A DNA stretch of 64,000 nt from Gamarada debralockiae (Eukaryota; Ascomycota; Leotiomycetes; Helotiales; Hyphodiscaceae), in assembly GCA_002803225.1 (NCBI GenBank), contig NXFV01001589.1, positions 1 to 64,000 on the forward strand, given 5' to 3'. The first letter of the stretch is position 1. Every line of letters starts with the position of its first letter. The position numbers and the translations under genes were made by a program. Shown here piece by piece: positions 21,905 to 32,900 of the stretch. The notes below the pieces were generated by a model, which saw nothing but the letters and a program-made list of their open reading frames with translations, made no database searches and was not told the DNA's origin.

Positions 21905-24579
21905 ATGTCGAGTACCCAGGACACGCAAAAGACCTTGGAGGTCAAGATAAGACCTTATTCCAACCAGAACAACCAAGAACGACCAGATCAGAAGGGCGTG
22001 TCACGTGTGCATATGTGCAAGGAAGCTCTCATGGATTTGGGATTGCAATCAGGACAGGCTTGTTGCCTTTGGAAAAAGGATGAAAGCCTGGATACGAAGA
22101 GAGAGGCTATTGCTTGGCTTACGGCTGAGAAGAATTTAAGCAAGAAGGTCGTCCAGATGTCGAAGACTTTTCAGGAAGTTTGTGGGTTCAAGTTGGCTGA
22201 TGATTTGATCATTGGTGCTGCTGGGAACGTCAATATTGCGGAGTCTATAGTGCTGAGAGATGTTACCGAAGGATCTGAGCCCGTTCCGGAGTTGGGGAGT
22301 GAGGATAAGCCTCATTGGGAGTGGTATCTGCAAGAAAATCTTAGTAGGTTCTTTTCTTAGTCGTCCATGCAACTGTCCTGTGCAACCCAAGTATCCCAAA
22401 GTGAGATATTTAGGGGTGTATCCGTCTTGATCTCCTTGAGCCTAATCGTTGGGTCTCTTTGAGTGATTCACGGTGGACCCTTCATGGGGATATCGTTGTC
22501 ATCAGACCTATCGAATTCAACCGTCCAAGCTATTTCGGTGAATAAACAGGTACCGCTGGACAGTCATTCTTGCTGTTGATCCCCTCGAGCTTGATCGTTC
22601 CGAGAGATGGAGTGACTGCAATCGGGGTCTCCGCATGGAGCATTTTGCAAGCCTCCAATCGCTGGAATTAGTTGAACAACCGAAAATGTCTCCTCATCTT
22701 TCAATCCAGTATCCTGTTACGATTGTTCATTCCGGCTGATCAACTGTAGGGCGAGCTGAAATAGTCTTTCCTGGTATGACATTCAAGGGTATATCTTTGA
22801 GAGGGCCTAAGCGGACCTTCACAATTCTCTCTGTGAACGGCGGCTCTAGTCAAGGCCGCTTTGATGACACGTCCAGTGTTACGATAATAGGTCGAGATTC
22901 AGATCCTACTCAATTGCTCAAACCGAATGGAGTACCACATCGCCTAGAAATCGACAATATTGCTGGTATTGACCAGGCTCTCAAGAAACTAAATGGTTTT
23001 TTGAGGACCTTTGACAGGGAGTTTGAGTATACAGAGCCTAAGAGGTCTTGTGCAACACTTTTGCATGGTGGAAATGGAACCGGCAAGACTTTTATTTTGA
23101 ACAAGATCGCCAAGACAGGCTGGGGCAAGGTGTACAAGATCGGTCGTGGGGCCAAAGAAGCCACCATCAGAACGGTCTTCAAAGACGCCAAACTCAGCCA
23201 ACCCAGCATCATACTCATGGATGACATTGAGAGAATTGTCTCGAAGGATGATTCCGTTTCCCAAGATATTACCGAAGCTCTTGGTGAGGAACTTGACAGT
23301 CTCATCGAAAACCATCCTGCGAACTCGTTACCTCGAGTGTTGGTCGTTGCGGCTACTCGAGAGCCTGGCAGCATACCAATGCCTTTGAAAAAGAGGGGTA
23401 GGTTCAAGACCGATATTACGTTACCAGTACCTGATGCAGAAGCTCGGAAAACGATATTGAAATCTTTCGCACCACGTCTTCATCCAGATATCAAAGATGA
23501 GGTACTTGACAAGCTCGGTGACCGAACCCATGCATACACGGCAGAAGATTTGGCATCGTTATTGGATGCGGCCTACGAGATCGCTGAGGAGAAGGTGGAC
23601 AAACTCAACGACGATGCAGATGCAAAGCATTACCTAACAGAAGAGGATATTGAGAATGCAATGGCTGTGGTTCGGCCAACAGCTATGCATGATATCACAT
23701 TGAAACCACCCAGTGTCCGGTGGAACCAAATAGGTGGACAGGATAGTGTCAAGAAGGCTCTTCGTCGTGCCGTTGAGATACCCTTACTCGTGAGTATTTA
23801 CCTCTTCCTATATATTAGAATCTTACCGACTGGTCAAGCATCCTGAACGAGTGAAACGAGTTGGCGTTTCAGCAAAGAAAGGGCTTCTCCTATACGGTCC
23901 TCCCGGCTGCTCAAAGACACTCAGTGCTCAAGCTATGGCCACCGAAATCGGGTTTAACTTCTTCGCGGTGAAAGGCGCCGAGCTCCTTAATATGTACGTC
24001 GGCGAATCCGAGCGAGCGGTGCGCGATATATTTGCTCGGGCACGAGCAGCAAGTCCAAGCATCATATTCTTTGACGAGATCGAATCCATTGGTAGCAAGC
24101 GAGAAAGGGGAGGTCGAAACAACGGTGTCAATGTTCTCACAACGCTGCTGAACGAAATGGACGGCATCGAGGCTTTGAAAGGAGTTACGGTCCTTGCTGC
24201 AACGAATCAACCTCAAGCTCTGGATTTGGCTCTCCTTCGACCTGGACGTTTTGATAAATTGCTCTATGTTGCTCCTCCCGACCTTGCTGGACGCGAAGAG
24301 ATTCTACGTGTCAGAAAACGAACTATGGACCTTGCGGACGATGTGGATATCCCCGAGCTTGCCAGACTGACGGACGGATACTCGGGGGCAGAATTAGTTG
24401 GAATTTGCCAAACAGCTGGTGACGATGTGCTTGAGAAGTGTGAAAATGCGGGCAAAGAGCTACAAGTGCATATGGAGGACTTTTTGAACGCGATCAAGCT
24501 GGTTAAGAAACAAATTACCCCCGAATTGATCGAAGGGTATGAACGATGGGCAGCTGGAGCCAGAGGGGGTACGGATTAG
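21905..24579 (+). CDS. AFG2: AAA+ ATPase AFG2/DRG1 (SPATA5-type), ribosome biogenesis
   Basis: Afg2/Drg1 is a two-ring AAA ATPase that releases Rlp24 from exported pre-60S ribosomes in the cytoplasm. Exons 21905-22343, 22750-23789 and 23839-24579 give 739 residues. The N-domain includes AIAWLTAEKNLSKKVVQMS. D1 has Walker A GGNGTGKT and Walker B IILMDDIE; D2 has GPPGCSKT, the unusual Cys-Ser Walker A typical of Afg2/SPATA5, then IIFFDEIESI and the arginine-finger region LRPGRFDKLLY. The D1 Walker B ends Asp-Asp instead of Asp-Glu, which could lower D1 hydrolysis. The first intron is 406 nt, far longer than the others here. The second joins IPLL to HPERVKRVGV exactly as expected for the family. 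Confidence 0.92.
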
Positions 24580-25599
24580 GAGGACCATATGTCCCATTTC
24601 TTAGTCGCTCAAAATTACAAATACAGTGGCAAATAAGTATAATAGAACCTTCGGTATGAGTCACACTAGGTGTGACAGCTCTACGCAATGGAGTCTCACG
24701 CATTGGAGACTCTACGCAGAAGGTGCCGTATTGTACAGTACTATCGTACAAAGATACCAAGGTAAGGAGAGAAGAGAAAGGTTCTACAGGTACACGACCT
24801 AATACAGTATATCTGAAGGGCGGGCTAGCACACCGTGCGTCGCTACGCGTCAAGTGAATTCCTAGCCACGTGTGTATCACGTAGTTCACGTGAATGAAAG
24901 TCGGGTGACTTTAAGCCCAGAACTCTTGAGTAAGCTTAGTTCTCTAGCTCTCGAAAAGCACGCCTAGGGACACTAATGTGAAGGTGGGGCCTCGCCGTCC
25001 CCTTTACCCGTGCCTCCATACGTACGACTATAGATTCAATAGCTAAATTAATTCGAATACGATGTAGCTGCAGTTGGGCAATTGCACGGGACCTGAGGGC
25101 TAGAGTATGTTTGCAAGCAGAATCATTGATTAATTGATGATAACATGAGGATGTAGGCCTCCTCTCGGAGAGTTCAGAACAAAATCAAGCTCCAAGCTCC
25201 AAGCTCCACGCTATAGTATATGCAATTTTAAGTGACTGTTTGAAGATACCAGCAACCCAACACTTCCCGTATATCCATTATCAAGCCCAATCCATCCCCG
25301 CCCGTCCATGGGCCATCCCATTCTTCTTGCGATGATCAGTTACCAACATGTTAGATCCTTGTATCCAAGGAATTGATTTATCCTGGGGCACAAAGTATTG
25401 TTCCTCCTTCCTTTTCTTGGTTCGAACTCAGACGCCAGGCTCTATATAGCCACAGCAACCTTTGGTAGGACATGTCTAAAACTTTCTAGCCATATAAGCT
25501 CCTGTTTTGACAACGAAACATGGATTCCTATCCAACCTTCAAGAAGCTAGGTCGCGGCAATTACTGCAGATTATAGATAGTACAGGTCGACTAGGATCA
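24580..25599. other. Gene-free sequence downstream of AFG2
   Basis: No coding region is supported. A near-palindrome, GTCACACTAGGTGTGAC, lies at about 24659-24675, and CACGTG elements occur near 24868 and 24888. A short tandem CAAGCTC run lies at 25190-25206. The region marks the start of the gene-poor interval. Confidence 0.45.
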
Positions 25600-27590
25600 A
25601 CCTCTGCGAGCTGTGCTGTCTTGGAGTTACTCAAACCGCCAGGCTATTCTTTCATCTAGGATGTCACTTTGCTACCCTTACTTATTATCTTCCTAAGAGT
25701 GAATTTCGCTACCGTTTGTCTAGGCTTAAGAACTTCACTTGCTGCTAAACTGTCTTTGATTCCCATCTCATGTGCCAACCAGTTGCGCACGGGTTAGGGA
25801 AGATTATTATACAGCACTAGATTCTCAGGGTTCTTGTTATCATGGCCGGCAATGGCCATAAGGCTTTGAAGGGACGTTACGGCGTAATAGAGATTATCAT
25901 TGAATTGTTTATTGCCGTTTCGGCAGAGGAACCATTTGTATATCATTGCATTAACACCCTTTACTCAAGCTAGCAAGGCAGCTAACGCGATTCTAGTACT
26001 AAACCAGCGATATAGAGACTCGTGGTAGTCGTTAAATAAGTGTTCTGGATAAGAGCTGTAGATGATGATTCTTCTTAGTGAGTCACTTGAACCTTCTATA
26101 TATTAAAGTGATGCTTTTACTATTGGACTAGTGTCTCTAGTAAGCTTGACAATGAAAGTTGGGAGGCGGTTTTCAAGGTATTCATCGTAGTTCGGGGTAC
26201 TAACGACCATTTGTATCTTAGCCACGCTTTGTAAGAGAATATAATCCATAAAGCTTGTGTGACAACTTTTTAGCTCAGATGGATAGTGTTTGTAGGGCAA
26301 GTAGTCTCGCTTAGGCAGCGCAACCTCTCTTCTCCAAGCCTTCTTAATGAACAACGCATTTGTTTAGTTGATTCCAGCAGCTATTATAAGTCCACGGTAG
26401 CCAATAGATGCATCGGCAACAGAACTATTCTTCTTCATCCTAGTAGAGTAGATAAAATTTATGATTAATAGAGCATGCAAAGTCCCAGAGGGTTTGAGTA
26501 AGTACGCTGGGTTGAGTCCAGAAATGGCGACCTCCTTTTCTTTGAATTCCTCGAATACGGAGTTTAGGTCGACCGTTAGAGGCACTGTCGTGGTTGATAG
26601 GAAAGCTTTGACATTTTCCTGGTGCTTAGGGCCAACTACACTGAAAACCAAATTTATGCAAGATTTATGTTCAAACGTGACAACGGTAGGGACGTTGATA
26701 TGGATGGTAGCATCACCTTTCAGTATGGCAGTATGCGGTTGTATTGCTGTAAAGATATGTTCGTCGTCGCTGAAGTCATCTTGGATGAGTCCAACGAACT
26801 GTAGGAGGCTGAGAGATCCATTGTGGATAACATTGTATAGACCGGTAGAAATCGTCGAAGTATCCTTGGGGGTAGTAATATCGGTAGCTTGGAGAGATGG
26901 AGCATCGTCCTGGAGGGTATGTTGAATGATAGAATCAACGGCGGTTATGCTAGCTGCGAGTGGAGTGCCAGTGCACTTAATCAATGTGGTAAGGTGCTCA
27001 ACGGAAGTGGCAGAGTTCTTAAGAGCTTTGTAGGTTGTGGTTCGATGGTATTTGACGAGTGTAACGAAGCCAGGGAAGCCTTTGCCTACTCGCGCCCATC
27101 TTCATTGACTAGGGAAGATCAGTCGATGAACGTGATAAGAAGGGGGATAGGGGGGTGTGAAGGCTACTTACCCTTCTTTATTTCTCGTGCAGGCAATCCA
27201 GTTTACCTCACACGACCTCAAAAATTCCAATCTAAATTAAGAATGAAACTTAGCATATGAGAGTTATGAGACTCCAAGCACAACGTACCTTGGTAGAGGA
27301 AGATTGCCACAGATCGGTGGAGGATCGTTTGCTAAGACGCGCTCTCTTATCAAGACGGACTCAAAGGTGAAGACATGGAGGAGTGGAGGACTACGCGAAG
27401 ATGGTATGAAAGAGCTCAGAGGAGAGGTGTTGATGTGATGGGTGAAGTTTTTGAGTGAGACGTGTTGGCAGGAGAGGTTTGGGGAAGGGACATTTGAATT
27501 CGGAGGGAAGTTAGGCACGGTGGTGCTTTGTGCATGGCGCGAGGCAGCTGCAGAGTGGCTCGCATTGCTCAAAGGTGTCCAACTTTGCAA
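25600..27590 (-). pseudogene. Decayed multi-exon gene, family not recognised
   Basis: On the minus strand, plausible exons with good donors (GTACGT near 27287, GTAAGT near 27165) join in phase through EVNWIACTRNKEGWARVGKG and FPGFVTLVKYHRTTTYKALK into a 206-codon open segment (26364-26984). One TAA at 26364-26366 then interrupts the frame, which continues in the same phase for 83 codons (26103-26354). Further on the frame shifts but still reads protein-like (MAIAGHDNKNPENLVLYNN, WLAHEMGIKDSLAASEVLKP), with in-frame TAA and TAG stops. No in-frame ATG was found for the first exon. Stops of the CAA-to-TAA type are what repeat-induced point mutation or simple decay would leave. I cannot assign a function. 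Confidence 0.45.
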
Positions 27591-27714
27591 TCCAAATCAT
27601 CCCCGAACTATTTTATTGTTGAAACAGGACATTTCTTCAAGGTAATGAATTAAGCTGATGATACCACCTTTCGGCGAGATGCCAATCATGCATAATCTAA
27701 AGGCTCTTCCTTGA

Positions 27715-28000
27715 TCTCCACTCCCGCACCCTCCACACCTCTACCCAATCCACCCAACAGCAACATCAACACGCAACTCCATCCTCGCAGAACAACAACA
27801 TCGCCGGTTCCCAAGAATGGGTATTGTTTGATCCATCTGCAGCCTCAACCACCGACCGTACATACACAACCTCCACAGCCCGACCGCAGGCCGCAGCCGC
27901 ATATCTGAGTTTGGGAGTCTGGATACGGCGGCGAGGAGTTTAGGGTATGATGACAATGATGATGCGGTAGATGAGAAGGATGATTGTTGGAATGAGTAAT
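27715..28000 (+). pseudogene. Fragment of a conserved gene with EWVLF and SEFGSLDTAARS segments
   Basis: One frame reads IAGSQEWVLFDPSAASTTDR and on to TTSTARP; a shift of one base near 27888 leads into TAGRSRISEFGSLDTAARS and an acidic tail (YDDNDDAVDEKDD) ending in a stop at about 28000. I recall similar EWVLFSP...TAGLSR.SDFGSL segments from uncharacterised fungal proteins, but no family name. The need for a shift and the lack of upstream exons point to a broken fragment. Confidence 0.35.
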
Positions 28001-28060
28001 CTGTGACTCTGGTTTTAGGTAGATAGTCAGTACCCTTGGTTGTCTGGGTTGCCTGCTGAG

Positions 28061-28090
28061 TCACATGGTGTCACATGGTGTCACATGTGT
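28061..28090. repeat. 10-bp tandem repeat (TCACATGGTG)
   Basis: Three consecutive 10-bp units occur at 28061-28070, 28071-28080 and 28081-28090; the last is diverged to TCACATGTGT. Confidence 0.8.
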
Positions 28091-28754
28091 CATAGGTTCA
28101 CTTGACCGGGGTGACGTGTTCTATGAGTCATAGGAGGATTCCTGTTTATAAGTACAGACTACTGTACTTGGTTTGTTCATTTGTATCTCCAGTATCTTCA
28201 TACCTTAATAATCCAACCACATTCTCCTACCTTTTTCGTCCATCACGTGACCATATTGCAAGAGATTTGATGTTACTTGGCTTCCAGAATCTCCTTTATG
28301 TGGGACGGGGTGGCAAGATGAGAGTTTGAACTTTCAGTGATATGGCCGTCAGATAATGGTACTAGTTGGTAAAGGAAGTCATTGCTCTGACGTAATTAAT
28401 TGTATGATATCTGGAAGGCATCTAAAGGTTCGATTCAAGAAAGGAATGGGCCTCGCCAGAGGAAATATCAACCACATCATTATGCCTTCACATATTTTGC
28501 CATCTGATCCAGGGCAAAGCCACTTTGATTTCCTAAGCGCATGAACCCTTACTTACCTCAGAGTGAACGAAGTGCTTCCCCTATTAGAAAGAATGCAGCA
28601 CGTGATACTGCACCAACACGTGATAAATTCTCGGAAGCCCGGTGTCAGAGGTATGGCAGGGTCACGTGGACGCTAGTAAAAAGAGCTTCGTAGAAGTGAT
28701 TCTTCTTCTGATGAACTTGACTTAATTATTCCAGTTCTACTGTCTGTAGAGCTT

Positions 28755-28920
28755 GTATATATAGAGCTCTGTATCCGCATATTAGTTTTCAAAAGCCGAT
28801 GCCAAGAGTCGGGGAATGCCGAGCTAGAAAAAGTGGATCGACCAGGGTCTATTGGTCAATTTTTCTTGGCATCGGCTTCTGAAAACTAACATGCGAAGGG
28901 ATAGCTCGTATATATGTACC
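28755..28920. repeat. Long imperfect inverted repeat / hairpin
   Basis: The left arm (28755-28806) and right arm (28865-28920) are reverse complements over about 50 bases, nearly exact across TTAGTTTTC.AAAGCCGATG and CCAAG, with a 58-bp loop. The outer parts, which include GTATATATA, are less well matched. This fits a small foldback element or a strong transcript hairpin. Confidence 0.75.
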
Positions 28921-29983
28921 TTCCAGCCGAGTCTACAGAGCATTCAGATGTCGGGTCAGATCGGTACTAAGTATACCGATGTTTCAGGCAATATTCCTGA
29001 CACCCGGCGTCTCTCGCAACGACTACTTTCCTTTCCTTACACACCTTTTCCTTTTCGATCAAACAATGAGTTATCAGAACATCGCATCAACATCATCAAA
29101 GTTCAATTGCTTCAAGTCACGCTTCATTTGAGCACATTTATTTTCTGGTTTGCAATCAGGTTTGTAATCAGGCACGCGCGAGGCTTTGCCAGAGTGCCTA
29201 CCTAACGCCCGCCCCGAAATCTGCCCTCAAACCTGCCACCCTCCATACACTGCCACTCTGGGCTGTCACGGAAAGGGCACCACGACGGGCTTTTGACCGC
29301 GACATACCTCGATTCTCTCACTGCAATAAGTCGGGATGCTCTTTACTGGCAGTGGCCAGAAGAAGAGATGTTCCACTTGAGGCGTAGCAAGCATAGTTGA
29401 TAAAGCAATAGGACAACACACAGCCTAGTGGCTTCACTCACATTTTGAATTGAATTTTCTTCTCTTAATATGCTCTATGTTGTTGTTTTGAAATTGCGAG
29501 TTTGGGAGCTGGTGAGGAAGAATCGTCGTGGGAAAGTTCGTGCCTTTTGTAGGTGATGGTGTCCGGTCTCAACCGGTTATCATTCGAGGCTGAGCGTTCC
29601 TGCAACCACAAAAACGAGGCACATGCTCGATCTCTGAAACCAAATTCGCACTTCTTCTTCTCGGTGACCAATTCAGTCTAGGTAGCTGAAAGTCTCGGTT
29701 TCCATCTCTCATTCTACTGGTCGCCCTCATGTTAGATGTTCTTCACAATTTGGCTGCCCCAAAATCTGCCCCTCCTGCCCTTCCCGCCCTTGTGCAGCCC
29801 TTGTCTGCCCTCAAACGCCCCAGAACCAGTATTCGAGCCTCATCTAGTTCAGTCGCCTTACGACCCCAGCGGGCGTCGGGTTGGGTGACTTAAAACCCTA
29901 TGACCCTCATACATTTCTCGTCTAGAACTTTCACCGAAGCGGAGTCCGTTGCCTTAAAAAGCACCACGTTGTGACTATCTCCG
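28921..29983. other. Upstream region of the kinase-HET gene
   Basis: No gene is supported. Two runs near 29211-29240 and 29757-29822 share CCCGCCC/CTGCCCTCAAAC-like pieces, giving a weak direct-repeat impression. The last 60 bases before the ATG at 29984 would be the leader. Confidence 0.45.
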
Positions 29984-32900
29984 ATGACGTCGAATACTCC
30001 TCACAGAAGCCCAGCCTCGTCTACTCATGATGAGCAAGCCCCTGAGTCACCGGGGCTTGATAATACGTGCTCACCCCGGAACATGATGCAGGCGCCCACC
30101 TTTAATCTATCGGCGTGCCAAAAGAATGCCACCAACAACAGCTCGGCTCCCTGCCTTGAACAGCCCTCCCTGACCTTTCCAATTCACACGTTGCCTCAAA
30201 ATGAGCAATCAACAAGCTCACTCCGTGAGCACCCAGCCTTGTATGAGTACGATACCCATGCAGACGATAGTGTGATGGGTAGAATGAGCAGGTATGAAGT
30301 AGGTCCCCTTGATCCATCAATTACTGTTCTGCCTCGTTGATTGGCGTTTTTGGTTTGGATCTGACTTTGCGCCCAGATACACGATGCATCCCACGTTCCA
30401 GCCATGACGGACATGCCCTTTTCGAGGTATGCGCCTCAAACTATGCACAACAACAATCGTAAGTTTACACGGTCTTTTCCCCTGAGCCGGACACGGGCGT
30501 TAAGGATTGCTCACTATGCGCTTGGGGTTCAACTTGGATGTTCACCATGTCTTGGATACCACCTGCACATGAACAATTTCTTTTTCAAATACTTCCTGCC
30601 TTGGAATATTTCCCGGGGAAATTGCTCATCTGATGGTCGATATTCGGGACACTGAGAGAATATTCGCTCAAGTGTTGGAACTCAACGTGTATAGCGAGCA
30701 CTGGCCAGCGCTTTTCAAAATTCTAACACATTTGTAGCCCATGTGTCTGGAAATTCTTTCCCTTGCGTGGCTGCTCCAGGCGTTGACTGTTATTGCGGCA
30801 GACCTGCCTGCCCGGGCAAGTCGGTATCACCCATTCTTGATATCCAGGACTACTCTTTCGGGCTTGAGAACATTGGAGGCCCGTCTGTGCCGAACACAAA
30901 TACTTTCGACTTCGCAGAACAACACTCTCGGCATAACTTTCCTAGCTGGAACGGCTCTGAGCTTAATCCGCCATCGTCGTATTTTTCCATAACCCCACAG
31001 TACAACGCCTCTGGTTCACTGAATCAGTCCTCTCTCTGGCTGCAAGACAGTGGCCTCACAAACTACGACTCGGCTTTCGGCCCATCACTGCCTGCCCATC
31101 AATTGAGCATGAATGGTTCTCAGAGCAACACTCGCCACAAGAACACACCGAGTAACGCCAAGCCCAGACTTAATTTACCGAAGAAAGATCGCACTCGACG
31201 CAAACCTGCAATACTAGAGCCAGAAAACACAACATTTCGAGTTGAAGAAACTTCATTTGTGCCCGATTGTGAAAGTTTTCTCAAGGCGCAAAGGTTTTTG
31301 AGTGCCATGGAATCTGGAACAACCTGCTCAGAGACTGAGAAAGAGGCTTTGTCAAAGCTTGTTGGCATATCTGCGCAACAACTCGAAACTTGCATCAGAG
31401 CGAGACATGCTATAATCCCCATTTTCGAACGATTGGATGCAGTGTGTAGTAATGGGCTCCCACGAGAACATATCGCCAGATGGTTTACGAGTACCGAGGA
31501 TCAACCAAGTCAATCAGGAAGCTTGAGGCTGAATGATTCCGCATATCAATCCAAGATCGAAGCCTTCAATTCAGATGAGCCTGCTCAGTCGAAGAAGCGT
31601 CGACGGATTGCCAATCATGCCGGCGCCCAAAAGCTTTACCAGTGCACCTACATTGATCCTAAAGGCAACTTTTGCTTGCATGAAATCGCTAACTTCACTG
31701 ATTGGAAGAGGCATGAAGAGACACATTACCCACAAAGGCGATTTGGGTGTCTCTGCACAGGGAACAATGGGGCGGTTACGTGTCATATCTGCTCGGGGCC
31801 TATTGACTTAGTCGGCCAGCTGTCCACAACGTCACATGCAACCTGTCTCACCCGGGCTTTTCGGAAAGGGCACTCATTTCCTCGAAATGACAAGCTGTAC
31901 AACCATGTTAGGAACGTACATGGCTGCGCTGCTAATATAGAGTCATGGTATCAACCGGTCGCCTCACCCTGGAAAAGGCAGTGTGGATTTTGTGGTAGTT
32001 TATTCGCAGACTGGGAAGAGAGATGCAATCACGTCGGACTACATTTTATGGATGGAAAGCGCATGGAACAGGACTGGAGGGACCCTTGGACACAAGATGC
32101 TGAGGGTCCGAATAACGATGATGGCAACGACGACGATGACGACCACAATCAGGATGATGGTGGTCATGAGGAAGATATTTACGATGCTCCTCCTGATGGC
32201 AATTCAAATGGGAGCTCCGGGAAAAGCAGCCGACGCAGAAAGGACAATGGCAAAGATACCAGCGGTCCAGGTGCCAACGGCCCAGCGAATGAAAGTCGCC
32301 GTGCTGGGTCTCCTAATCAAAGCGCAAACAAGAAACGACAGTCTGCGAAAAGAGTCCCTGCCAAGCCATTTGATCAGAGTCGAAAGCTTAACACCTCATG
32401 CAGCTCATCTCCCAAAGATCAACATTCGCTTCGTCATGGAGGTGCCGTCTATTCCTTCCGGTCCGTGAAGAAGCTTGGGCATGGAGCTTTCGGAACAGTT
32501 GATGAGGTCGAGCATTTGGCCACCAAAACCCATTTTGCCAGAAAGACGATTCAGCTCACTCGCAGAAGCGCCTCACCTACCTTAGAGCAGGTACATCGGG
32601 AAGTCACTGCGCTTCGAAACCTCACACATCCCCATATCATCAAGATCGTGGCATCGTATACGTGGGAGAATCAGTTCTCAATGGTCATGTATCCTGTAGC
32701 GGAACGCAATCTAGCAGAGTTTATGTTCGACAAAAAAGCATCTCCTTTATTTCAAGCCGCGAATCTCTCACTGTGGATTGGATGCCTGACATCTGCTATT
32801 TCCTACATGCATGAGAAGTCGTGGAGTCACTTGGATATCAAGCCCAGCAATATACTCATTACTGGAAGCCATGTGATGCTATCCGATTTTGGAGGCTCTT

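Noticed and set aside
26271..26340. tRNA-like A-box (TTAGCTCAGATGG)
   Set aside because: No B-box or acceptor stem at the right distance, and it lies antisense within a decayed coding frame.
26461..26925. Plus-strand open frame of 154 codons
   Set aside because: It is the reverse shadow of the minus-strand decayed gene, which has splice sites in phase and better composition.
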